A stretch of DNA of 64,000 bases from Climacium dendroides (taxonomy: Eukaryota > Streptophyta > Bryopsida > Hypnales > Climaciaceae): the NCBI GenBank assembly GCA_950106755.1, contig CATNNA010000006.1, positions 1,178,001-1,242,000 on the forward strand. The letters run 5' to 3'. Position 1 is the first letter of the stretch, and every line of letters begins with the position of its first letter. Below the pieces are notes generated by a model. It was not told the origin of the DNA and did no database searches. It worked only from the letters and a program-made list of their open reading frames with translations. The position numbers and the translations under genes are program-made. Shown here in pieces: positions 53,601-64,000 of this stretch.

Positions 53601-55754
53601 AAACGTAACACACAAGTTGCAATTGTTCAAAATAATTAGGATTCATGGAAAAACTTAACTTGAAGACAACCTAGTCTATTGCTTTCCTATAGTGTCTTCT
53701 TCATTTGATATGGATTTCAAAACAAATACTCTAGAAATCGTGCTGTGTTTAATACAAACCAAACGAATAAATTATATCGGTTTGATGTGCAAGCATGTCC
53801 AGAAAAATAACACACAAGTTGCAATTGTTCAAAATAATTAGAATTCATGGAAAAACTTAACTTGAAGACAAACCAGTCTATTGCTTTCCTACAGTGTCTT
53901 CTTCATTTGATATGGATTTCAAAACAAATACTCTAGAAATCCTGCTGTATGTAATAAAACCCAAACCAATAAATTATATCGGTTTGACGTGCAAGCATGT
54001 CCAAAAACGTAACACACAAGTTGCAATTGTTCAAAATAATTAGGATTCATGGAAAAACTTAACTTTAAGACAACCTAGTCTATTGCTTTCCTACAGTGTC
54101 TTCTTCATTTGATATGGATTTCAAAACAAATACTCCAGAAATCGTGCTGTATTTAATACAAACCAAACGAATAAATTATATCGGTTTGACGTGCAAGCAT
54201 GTCCAAAAACGTAACACACAAGTTGCAATTGTTCAAAATAATTAGGATTCATGGAAAAACTTAACTTGAAGACAAACCAGTCTATTGCTTTCTTACAGGG
54301 TCTTCTTCATTTGATATGGATTCCAAAACAAATACTCTAGAAATCGTGCTGTATGTAATAAAACCCAAACCAATAAATTATATCGGTTTGACGTGCAAGC
54401 ATGTCCAAAAACGTAACACACAAGTTGCAATTGTTCAAAATAATTAGGATTCATGGAAAAACTTAACTTGAGGACAAACCAGTCTATTGCTTTCCTACAC
54501 TGTCTTCTTCATTTGATATGGATTTCAAAACAAATACTCTAGAAATCGTGCTGTATTTAATACAAACCAAACCAATAAATTATATCGGTTTGACGTGCAA
54601 GCATGTCCAAAAACGTAACACACAAGTTGCAATTGTTCAAAATAATTAGGATTCATGGAAAAACTTAACTTGAGGACAAACCAGTCTATTGCTTTCCTAG
54701 AGTGTCTTCTTCATTTGATATGGATTTCAAAACAAATACTCTAGAAATCGTGCTGTATTTAATACAAACCAAACCAATAAATTATATCGGTTTGACGTGC
54801 AAGCATGTCCAAAAACGTAACACACAAGTTGCAATTGTTCAAAATAATTAGGATTCATGGAAAAACTTAACTTGAAGACAAACCAGTCTATTGCTTTCTT
54901 ACAGTGTCTTCTTCATTTGATATGGATTTCAAAACAAATACTCTAGAAATCGTGCTGTATTTAATAAAACCCAAACCAATAAATTATATCGGTTTGACGT
55001 GCAAGCATGTCCAAAAACGTAACACACAAGTTGCAATTGTTCAAAATAATTAGGATTCATGGAAAAAGTTAACTTGAAGACAAACCAGTCTATTGCTTTC
55101 TTACAGGGTCTTCTTCATTTGATATGGATTCCAAAACAAATACTCTAGAAATCGTGCTGTATTTAATCAAACCCAAACCAATAAATTATATCGGTTTGAC
55201 GTGCAAGCATGTCCAAAAACGTAACACACAAGTTGCAATTGTTCAAAATAATTAGGATTCATGGAAAAACTTAATTTTAAGACAAACCAGCCTATTGCTT
55301 TCCTACACTGTCTATGACATTTGAAATGGATTTCAAAACAAATACTCTAAAAATCATGCTGTATTTAATGAAACCCAAACCAATAAATTATATCGGTTTG
55401 ACGTGCAAGCATGTCCAAAAACATAACACACAAGTTGCAATTGTTCAAAATAATTAGGATTCATGGAAAAACATAATTTTAAGACAAACCAGCCTATTGC
55501 TTTCCTACACTGTCTTCTTCATTTGATATGGATTTCAAAACAAATACTCTAGAAATCATGCTGTATTTAATAAAACCCAAACCAATAAATTATATCGGTT
55601 TGACGTGCAAGCATGTCCAAAAACGTAACACACAAGTTGCAATTGTTCAAAATAATTAGGATTCATGGAAAAACTTAACTTGAAGACAAACCAGTCTATT
55701 GCTTTCCTACAGTGTCTTCTTCATTTGATATGGATTTCAAAACAAATACTCTAG
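49561..55754 (+). repeat. 15-monomer (3030-bp) tandem duplication
   Basis: Copies run 49561-52590 and 52591-55620, the second extending to 55754 before CTAGGAATCG replaces CTAGAAATCA. Shared rare markers are CTAGAATTCATG (50500, 53530), GCTGTGTTTAATAC (near 50711, 53741), AAAAAGTTAAC (near 52034, 55064) and the CTATGACATTTGAAATGG monomer with CTAAAAATC and AATGAAACCC. Four differences were seen: 51468/54498, 51470/54500, 52009/55039 and 52506/55536. Confidence 0.9.
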
Positions 55755-58390
55755 GAATCGTGCTGTATTTAATACAAACCAAACCAATAAATTATATCGG
55801 TTTGACGTGCAAGCATGTCCAAAAACGTAACACACAAGTTGCAATTGTTCAAAATAATTAGGATTCATGGAAAAACTTAACTTGAAGACAAATCAGTCTA
55901 TTGCTTTCCTACAGTGTCTTCTTCATTTGATATGGATTTCAAAACAAATACTCTAGAAATCATGCTGTATTTAATAAAACCCAAACCAATAAATTATATC
56001 GGTTTGACGTGCAAGCATGTCCAGAAACGTAACACACAAGTTGCAATTGTTCAAAATAATTAGGATTCATGGAAAAACTTAACTTGAAGACAACCTAGTC
56101 TATTGCTTTCCTATAGTGTCTTCTTCATTTGATATGGATTTCAAAACAAATACTCTAGAAATCGTGCTGTATTTAATACAAACCAAACGAATAAATTATA
56201 TCGGTTTGATGTGCAAGCATGTCCAGAAAAATAACACACAAGTTGCAATTGTTCAAAATAATTAGAATTCATGGAAAAACTTAACTTGAAGACAAACCAG
56301 TCTATTGCTTTCCTACAGTGTCTTCTTCATTTGATATGGATTTCAAAACAAATACTCTAGAAATCCTGCTGTATGTAATAAAACCCAAACCAATAAATTA
56401 TATCGGTTTGACGTGCAAGCATGTCCAAAAACGTAACACACAAGTTGCAATTGTTCAAAATAATTAGGATTCATGGAAAAACTTAACTTTAAGACAACCT
56501 AGTCTATTGCTTTCCTACAGTGTCTTCTTCCATTGATATGGATTTCAAAACAAATACTCCAGAAATCGTGCTGTATTTAATACAAACCAAACGAATATAT
56601 TATATCGGTTTGACGTGCAAGCATGTCCAGAAACGTAACACACAAGTTGCAATTGTTCAAAATAATTAGGATTCATGGAAAAACTTAACTTTAAGACAAC
56701 CTAGTCTATTGCTTTCCTATAGTGTCTTCTTCATTTGATATGGATTTCAAAACAAATACTCTAGAAATCGTGCTGTATTTAATACAAACCAAACCAATAA
56801 ATTATATCGGTTTGACGTGCAAGCATGTCCAAAAACGTAACACACAAGTTGCAATTGTTCAAAATAATTAGGATTCATGGAAAAACTTAACTTGAAGACA
56901 AACCAGTCTATTGCTTTCCTACAGTGTCTTCTTCATTTGATATGGATTTCAAAACAAATACTCTAGAAATCCTGCTGTATGTAATAAAACCCAAACCAAT
57001 AAATTATATCGGTTTGACGTGCAAGCATGTCCAAAAACGTAACACACAAGTTGCAATTGTTCAAAATAATTAGGATTCATGGAAAAACTTAACTTTAAGA
57101 CAACCTAGTCTATTGCTTTCCTACAGTGTCTTCTTCCATTGATATGGATTTCAAAACAAATACTCCAGAAATCGTGCTGTATTTAATACAAACCAAACGA
57201 ATAAATTATATCGGTTTGACGTGCAAGCATGTCCAGAAACGTAACACACAAGTTGCAATTGTTCAAAATAATTAGGATTCATGGAAAAACTTAACTTTAA
57301 GACAACCTAGTCTATTGCTTTCCTATAGTGTCTTCTTCATTTGATATGGATTTCAAAACAAATACTCTAGAAATCGTGCTGTATTTAATACAAACCAAAC
57401 CAATAAATTATATCGGTTTGACGTGCAAGCATGTCCAAAAACGTAACACACAAGTTGCAATTGTTCAAAATAATTAGGATTCATGGAAAAACTTAACTTG
57501 AAGACAAACCAGTCTATTGCTTTCCTACAGTGTCTTCTTCATTTGATATGGATTTCAAAACAAATACTCTAGAAATCCTCCTGTATGTAATAAAACCCAA
57601 ACCAATAAATTATATCGGTTTGACGTGCAAGCATGTCCAAAAACGTAACACACAAGTTGCAATTGTTCAAAATAATTAGGATTCATGGAAAAACTTAACT
57701 TTAAGACAACCTAGTCTATTGCTTTCCTACAGTGTCTTCTTCCATTGATATGGATTTCAAAACAAATACTCCAGAAATCGTGCTGTATTTAATACAAACC
57801 AAACGAATAAATTATATCGGTTTGACGTGCAAGCATGTCCAAAAACGTAACACACAAGTTGCAATTGTTCAAAATAATTAGGATTCATGGAAAAACTTAA
57901 CTTGAAGACAAACCAGTCTATTGCTTTCTTACAGGGTCTTCTTCATTTGATATGGATTCCAAAACAAATACTCTAGAAATCGTGCTGTATTTAATAAAAC
58001 CCAAACCAATAAATTATATCGGTTTGACGTGCAAGCATGTCCAAAAACGTAACACACAAGTTGCAATTGTTCAAAATAATTAGGATTCATGGAAAAACTT
58101 AACTTGAGGACAAACCAGTCTATTGCTTTCCTAGAGTGTCTTCTTCATTTGATATGGATTTCAAAACAAATACTCTAGAAATCGTGCTGTATTTAATACA
58201 AACCAAACCAATAAATTATATCGGTTTGACGTGCAAGCATGTCCAAAAACGTAACACACAAGTTGCAATTGTTCAAAATAATTAGGATTCATGGAAAAAC
58301 TTAACTTGAAGACAAACCAGTCTATTGCTTTCTTACAGGGTCTTCTTCATTTGATATGGATTTCAAAACAAATACTCTAGAAATCGTGCT
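55755..58390 (+). repeat. Block paralogous to 46860-48990, with a three-copy trimer
   Basis: The TTTGATGTGC marker at 56208 matches 47320 at 8888 bp (44 monomers). The CCTCCTGTATG marker at 57577 matches 48083 at 9494 bp (47 monomers). The 606-bp increase is accounted for by a third TTCCATTG trimer: 56529, 57135 and 57741 here against two in the partner. Private differences include AATCAGTC near 55891 and GAATATATTATATCGG near 56593. Confidence 0.8.
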
Positions 58391-61300
58391 GTATTTAATA
58401 CAAACCAAACCAATAAATTATATCGGTTTGACGTGCAAGCATGTCCAAAAACGTAACACACAAGTTGCAATTGTTCAAAATAATTAGGATTCATGGAAAA
58501 ACTTAATTTTAAGACAAACCAGTCTATTGCTTTCCTACAGTGTCTTCTTCATTTGATATGGATTTCAAAACAAATACTCTAGAAATCATGCTGTATTTAA
58601 TGAAACCCAAACCAATAAATTATATCGGTTTGACGTGCAAGCATGTCCAAAAACGTAACACACAAGTTGCAATTGTTCAAAATAATTAGAATTCATGGAA
58701 AAACTTAACTTGAGGACAAACCAGTCTATTGCTTTCCTAGAGTGTCTTCTTCATTTGATATGGATTTCAAAACAAATACTCTAGAAATCGTGCTGTATTT
58801 AATAAAACCCAAACCAATAAATTATATCGGTTTGACGTGCAAGCATGTCCAAAAACGTAACACACAAGTTGCAATTGTTCAAAATAATTAGGATTCATGG
58901 AAAAACTTAACTTGAGGACAAACCAGTCCATTGCTTTCCTAGAGTGTCTTCTTCATTTGATATGGATTTCAAAACAAATACTCTAGAAATCGTGCTGTAT
59001 TTAATACAAACCAAACCAATAAATTATATCGGTTTGACGTGCAAGCATGTCCAAAAACGTAACACACAAGTTGCAATTGTTCAAAATAATTAGAATTCAT
59101 GGAAAAACTTAACTTGAAGACAAACCAGTCTATTGCTTTCCTACAGTGTCTTCTTCATTTGATATGGATTTCAAAACAAATACTCTAGAAATCGTGCTGT
59201 ATTTAATACAAACCAAACCAATAAATTATATCGGTTTGACGTGCAAGCATGTCCAAAAACGTAACACACAAGTTGCAATTGTTCAAAATAATTAGGATTC
59301 ATGGAAAAACTTAACTTTAAGACAACCTAGTCTATTGCTTTCCTACAGTGTCTTCTTCATTTGATATGGATTTCAAAACAAATACTCCAGAAATCGTGCT
59401 GTATTTAATACAAACCAAACGAATAAATTATATCGGTTTGACGTGCAAGCATGTCCAAAAACGTAACACACAAGTTGCAATTGTTCAAAATAATTAGGAT
59501 TCATGGAAAAACTTAACTTGAAGACAAACCAGTCTATTGCTTTCTTACAGGGTCTTCTTCATTTGATATGGATTCCAAAACAAATACTCTAGAAATCGTG
59601 CTGTATTTAATCAAACCCAAACCAATAAATTATATCGGTTTGACGTGCAAGCATGTCCAAAAACGTAACACACAAGTTGCAATTGTTCAAAATAATTAGG
59701 ATTCATGGAAAAACTTAACTTGAGGACAAACCAGTCCATTGCTTTCCTAGAGTGTCTTCTTCATTTGATATGGATTTCAAAACAAATACTCTAGAAATCG
59801 TGCTGTATTTAATACAAACCAAACCAATAAATTATATCGGTTTGACGTGCAAGCATGTCCAAAAACGTAACACACAAGTTGCAATTGTTCAAAATAATTA
59901 GGATTCATGGAAAAACTTAACTTGAGGACAAACCAGTCTATTGCTTTCCTAGAGTGTCTTCTTCATTTTATATGGATTTCAAAACAAATACTCTAGAAAT
60001 CGTGCTGTATTTAATACAAACCAAACCAATAAATTATATCGGTTTGACGTGCAAGCATGTCCAAAAACGTAACACACAAGTTGCAATTGTTCAAAATAAT
60101 TAGGATTCATGGAAAAACTTAACTTGAAGACAAACCAGTCTATTGCTTTCTTACAGTGTCTTCTTCATTTGATATGGATTTCAAAACAAATACTCTAGAA
60201 ATCGTGCTGTATTTAATAAAACCCAAACCAATAAATTATATCGGTTTGACGTGCAAGCATGTCCAAAAACGTAACACACAAGTTGCAATTGTTCAAAATA
60301 ATTAGAATTCATGGAAAAACTTAACTTGAGGACAAACCAGTCTATTGCTTTCCTAGAGTGTCTTCTTCATTTGATATGGATTTCAAAACAAATACTCTAG
60401 AAATCGTGCTGTATTTAATACAAACCAAACCAATAAATTATATCGGTTTGACGTGCAAGCATGTCCAAAAACGTAACACACAAGTTGCAATTGTTCAAAA
60501 TAATTAGGATTCATGGAAAAACTTAACTTGAAGACAAACCAGTCTATTGCTTTCTTACAGGGTCTTCTTCATTTGATATGGATTCCAAAACAAATACTCT
60601 AGAAATCGTGCTGTATTTAATAAAACCCAAACCAATAAATTATATCGGTTTGACGTGCAAGCATGTCCAAAAACGTAACACACAAGTTGCAATTGTTCAA
60701 AATAATTAGGATTCATGGAAAAACTTAATTTTAAGACAAACCAGCCTATTGCTTTCCTACACTGTCTATGACATTTGAAATGGATTTCAAAACAAATACT
60801 CTAAAAATCATGCTGTATTTAATGAAACCCAAACCAATAAATTATATCGGTTGGACGTGCAAGCATGTCCAAAAACATAACACACAAGTTGCAATTGTTC
60901 AAAATAATTAGGATTCATGGAAAAAGTTAATTTTAAGACAAACCAGTCTATTGCTTTCCTACAGTGTCTTCTTCATTTGATATGGATTTCAAAACAAATA
61001 CTCTAGAAATCATGCTGTATTTAATAAAACCCAAACCAATAAATTATATCGGTTTGACGTGCAAGTATGTCCAAAAACGTAACACACAAGTTGCAATTGT
61101 TCAAAATAATTAGAATTCATGGAAAAACTTAACTTGAGGACAAACCAGTCTATTGCTTTCCTAGAGTGTCTTCTTCATTTGATATGGATTTCAAAACAAA
61201 TACTCTAGAAATCGTGCTGTATTTAATACAAACCAAACCAATAAATTATATCGGTTTGACGTGCAAGCATGTCCAAAAACGTAACACACAAGTTGCAATT

Positions 61301-64000
61301 GTTCAAAATAATTAGAATTCATGGAAAAACTTAACTTGAGGACAAACCAGTCTATTGCTTTCCTAGAGTGTCTTCTTCATTTGATATGGATTTCGAAACA
61401 AATACTCTAGAAATCGTGCTGTATTTAATACAAACCAAACCAATAAATTATATCGGTTTGACGTGCAAGCATGTCCAAAAACGTAACACACAAGTTGCAA
61501 TTGTTCAAAATAATTAGGATTCATGGAAAAACTTAACTTGAAGACAAACCAGTCTATTGCTTTCTTACAGGGTCTTCTTCATTTGATATGGATTTCAAAA
61601 CAAATACTCTAGAAATCGTGCTGTATTTAATACAAACCAAACCAATAAATTATATCGGTTTGACGTGCAAGCATGTCCAAAAACGTAACACACAAGTTGC
61701 AATTGTTCAAAATAATTAGGATTCATGGAAAAACTTAACTTGAAGACAAACCAGTCTATTGCTTTCCTACAGTGTCTTCTTCATTTGATATGGATTTCAA
61801 AACAAATACTCTAGAAATCGTGCTGTATTTAATACAAACCAAACCAATAAATTATATCGGTTTGACGTGCAAGAATGTCCAAAAACGTAACACACAAGTT
61901 GCAATTGTTCAAAATAATTAGAATTCATGGAAATACTTAATTTTAAGACAAACCAGTCTATTGCTTTCCTACAGTGTCTTCTTCATTTGATATGGATTTC
62001 AAAACAAATACTCTAGAAATCATGCTGTATTTAATAAAACCCAAACCAATAAATTATATCGGTTTGACGTGCAAGCATGTCCAAAAACGTAACACACAAG
62101 TTGCAATTGTTCAAAATAATTAGGATTCATGGAAAAACTTAACTTTAAGACAACCCAGTCTATTGCTTTCTTACAGGGTCTTCTTCATTTGATATGGATT
62201 CCAAAACAAATACTCTAGAAATCGTGCTGTATTTAATAAAACCCAAACCAATAAATTATATCGGTTTGACGTGCAAGCATGTCCAAAAAAATAACACACA
62301 AGTTGCAATTGTTCAAAATAATTAGGATTCATGGAAAAACTTAACTTTAAGACAAAGCAGTCTATTGCTTTCCTAGAGTGTCTTCTTCATTTGATATGGA
62401 TTTCAAAACAAATACTCTAGAAATCATGCTGTATTTAATAAAACCCAAACCAATAAATTATATCGGTTTGACGTGCAAGCATGTCCAGAAACGTAACACA
62501 CAAGTTGCAATTGTTCAAAATAATTAGGATTCATGGAAAAACTTAATTTTAAGACAAACCAGTCTATTGCTTTCCTACAGTGTCTTCTTCATTTGATATG
62601 GATTTCAAAACAAATACTCTAGAAATCGTGCTGTATTTAATAAAACCCAAACCAATAAATTATATCGGTTTGACGTGCAAGTATGTCCAAAAACGTAACA
62701 CACAAGTTGCAATTGTTCAAAATAATTAGAATTCATGGAAATACTTAATTTTAAGACAAACCAGTCTATTGCTTTCCTACAGTGTCTTCTTCATTTGATA
62801 TGGATTTCAAAACAAATACTCTAGAAATCGTGCTGTATTTAATAAAACCCAAACCAATAAATTATATCGGTTTGACGTGCAAGCATGTCCAAAAACGTAA
62901 CACACAAGTTGCAATTGTTCAAAATAATTAGGATTCATGGAAAAACTTAATTTTAAGACAAACCAGTCTATTGCTTTCTTACAGTGTCTTCTTCATTTGA
63001 TATGGATTTCAAAACAAATACTCTAGAAATCATGCTGTATTTAATAAAACCCAAACCAATAAATTATATCGGTTTGACGTGCAAGCATGTCCAAAAACGT
63101 AACACACAAGTTGCAATTGTTCAAAATAATTAGGATTCATGGAAAAACTTAACTTGAGGACAAACCAGTCTATTGCTTTCCTACAGTGTCTTCTTCATTT
63201 GATATGGATTTCAAAACAAATACTCTAGAAATCGTGCTATATTTAATACAAACCAAACCAATAAATTATATCGGTTTGACGTGCAAGCATGTCCAAAAAC
63301 ATAACACACAAGTTGCAATTGCTCAAAATAATTAGGATTCATGGAAAAACTTAACTTTAAGACAAACCAACCTATTGCTTTCATACACTCTCTTTGACAT
63401 TTGATATGGATTTCAAAACAAATACTCTAGAAACCATGCTGTATTTAATAAAACCCAAACCAATAAATTATATCGGTTTGACGTGCAAGCATGTCCAAAA
63501 ACGTAACACACAAGTTGCAATTGTTCAAAATAATTAGGATTCATGGAAAAACTTAACTTGAAGACAAACCAGTCTATTGCTTTCTTACAGGGTCTTCTTC
63601 ATTTGATATGGATTTCAAAACAAATACTCTATAAATCATGCTGTATTTAATGAAACCCAAACCAATAAATTATATCGGTTTGACGTGCAAGCATGTCCAA
63701 AAACGTAACACACAAGTTGCAATTGTTCAAAATAATTAGGATTCATGGAAAAACTTAACTTTAAGACAACCTAGTCTATTGCTTTCGTACAGTGTCTTCT
63801 TCATTTGATATGGATTTCAAAACAAATACTCTAGAAATCGTGCTGTATTTAATACAAACCAAACCAATAAATTATATCGGTTTGACGTGCAAGCATGTCC
63901 AAAAAAATAACACACAAGTTGCAATTGTTCAAAATAATTAGGATTCATGGAAAAACATAATTTTAAGACAAACCAACCTATTGCTTTCCTACACTGTCTT
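58391..64000 (+). repeat. 3' mosaic of mixed monomer types, running off the window
   Basis: About 28 monomers drawn mainly from the AATCGTG, TACAAACCAAACC, TTGAGG, CCTAGAGTG and CTTACAGGGTC types. No clean long HOR was found by eye. The CTATGACATTTGAAATGG monomer recurs near 60767, followed by a unique GGTTGGACG near 60852. Other local variants are CAAGAATGTCC near 61871, GTCCATTGC near 58927 and 59736, GCTATATTTAATAC near 63236, and one monomer of 5' type near 63360-63440. The last 161 bases are an incomplete monomer, so the array continues beyond 64000. Confidence 0.75.

Larger units (their letters stand above)
1..64000 (+). repeat. 202-bp tandem satellite array, whole window
   Basis: The sequence returns to the same phase every 202 bp from base 1 to base 64000. 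For example, the TATCGG motif lies at 36, 238 and 440. Monomer starts fall at 1+202n up to 27877, at 28078+202n up to 33330, and after 42428 again at exact 202-bp steps to 63840. That gives 316 full monomers and a last partial copy from 63840. Lengths are 202 bp except one of 201 and eight of 203. A representative monomer has 65 G or C in 202 bases. Monomers look roughly 90% or more alike by eye, and all run in the same direction. Nearly every copy has MfeI CAATTG, most have XbaI TCTAGA and a subset has EcoRI GAATTC. Family knowledge: long homogeneous arrays of this kind typify centromeric or heterochromatic satellite DNA. I do not recognise the family, and centromere function is an inference. 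No non-satellite base was found. Confidence 0.98.

Noticed and set aside
1..64000. CRISPR array
   Set aside because: The 202-bp unit repeats along its whole length; there are no short repeats with unique spacers, and no cas genes.
1..64000. Transposon, LTR element or rolling-circle element embedded in the array
   Set aside because: No break in the monomer phase, target-site duplication, terminal repeat or transposase-like frame was found on either strand.
1..64000. tRNA, rRNA or other structured RNA genes
   Set aside because: No tRNA arms, rRNA-like conserved stretches or terminators were recognised in the monomer on either strand.
1..64000. Naming the family or host (for example as a known plant centromeric satellite)
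   Set aside because: The consensus does not match any satellite I can recall with confidence; length and AT-richness alone do not identify a taxon.

Overview
The whole window is one uninterrupted head-to-tail array of a single AT-rich satellite repeat. I found no gene, RNA gene, transposon, CRISPR array or unique sequence. Counted from the first base, the monomer is 202 bp (about 32% G+C in a representative copy) and starts at ATGCTGTATTTAA. Following the phase base by base gives 316 complete monomers plus a final 161-bp partial copy. Of these, 307 are 202 bp, one is 201 bp and eight are 203 bp. All lie in the same orientation. An array like this points to a eukaryotic chromosome, most likely centromeric, pericentromeric or other constitutive heterochromatin. 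I do not recognise the family and cannot name a taxon; plants and animals both carry satellites of this size.

The interest lies in the organisation above the monomer. Single-base markers show nested higher-order repeats (HORs). From start to end they are: a 9-monomer repeat (1-2526); an 8-monomer, 1616-bp HOR in nearly three copies (3118-7870); a mosaic with EcoRI-site dimers (7871-12725); a 30-monomer, 6060-bp tandem duplication with no difference that I found (12726-24845), followed by a truncated third copy (24846-27391); a recurrence of the window's first kilobase (27271-28302); a more diverged mosaic (28303-33300); 5-monomer (1011-bp) and 11-monomer (2223-bp) HORs carrying the 203-bp variants (33330-42427); another 11-monomer, 2222-bp duplication (42245-46458); and a 3' domain (46459-64000) with 3-, 5- and 15-monomer units. 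Subfamily markers change along the array, most clearly near 43.6 kb.

Within the monomer, variation is concentrated in some parts. Positions about 24-106 and 173-195 are almost invariant, and each contains an imperfect dyad (centres near positions 52.5 and 175.5). Some monomers make one or the other dyad perfect. The eight 65-residue reading frames in the window are by-products of the 203-bp variant and are not annotated as genes. The array exceeds the window on both sides, so flanks and true size are unknown.
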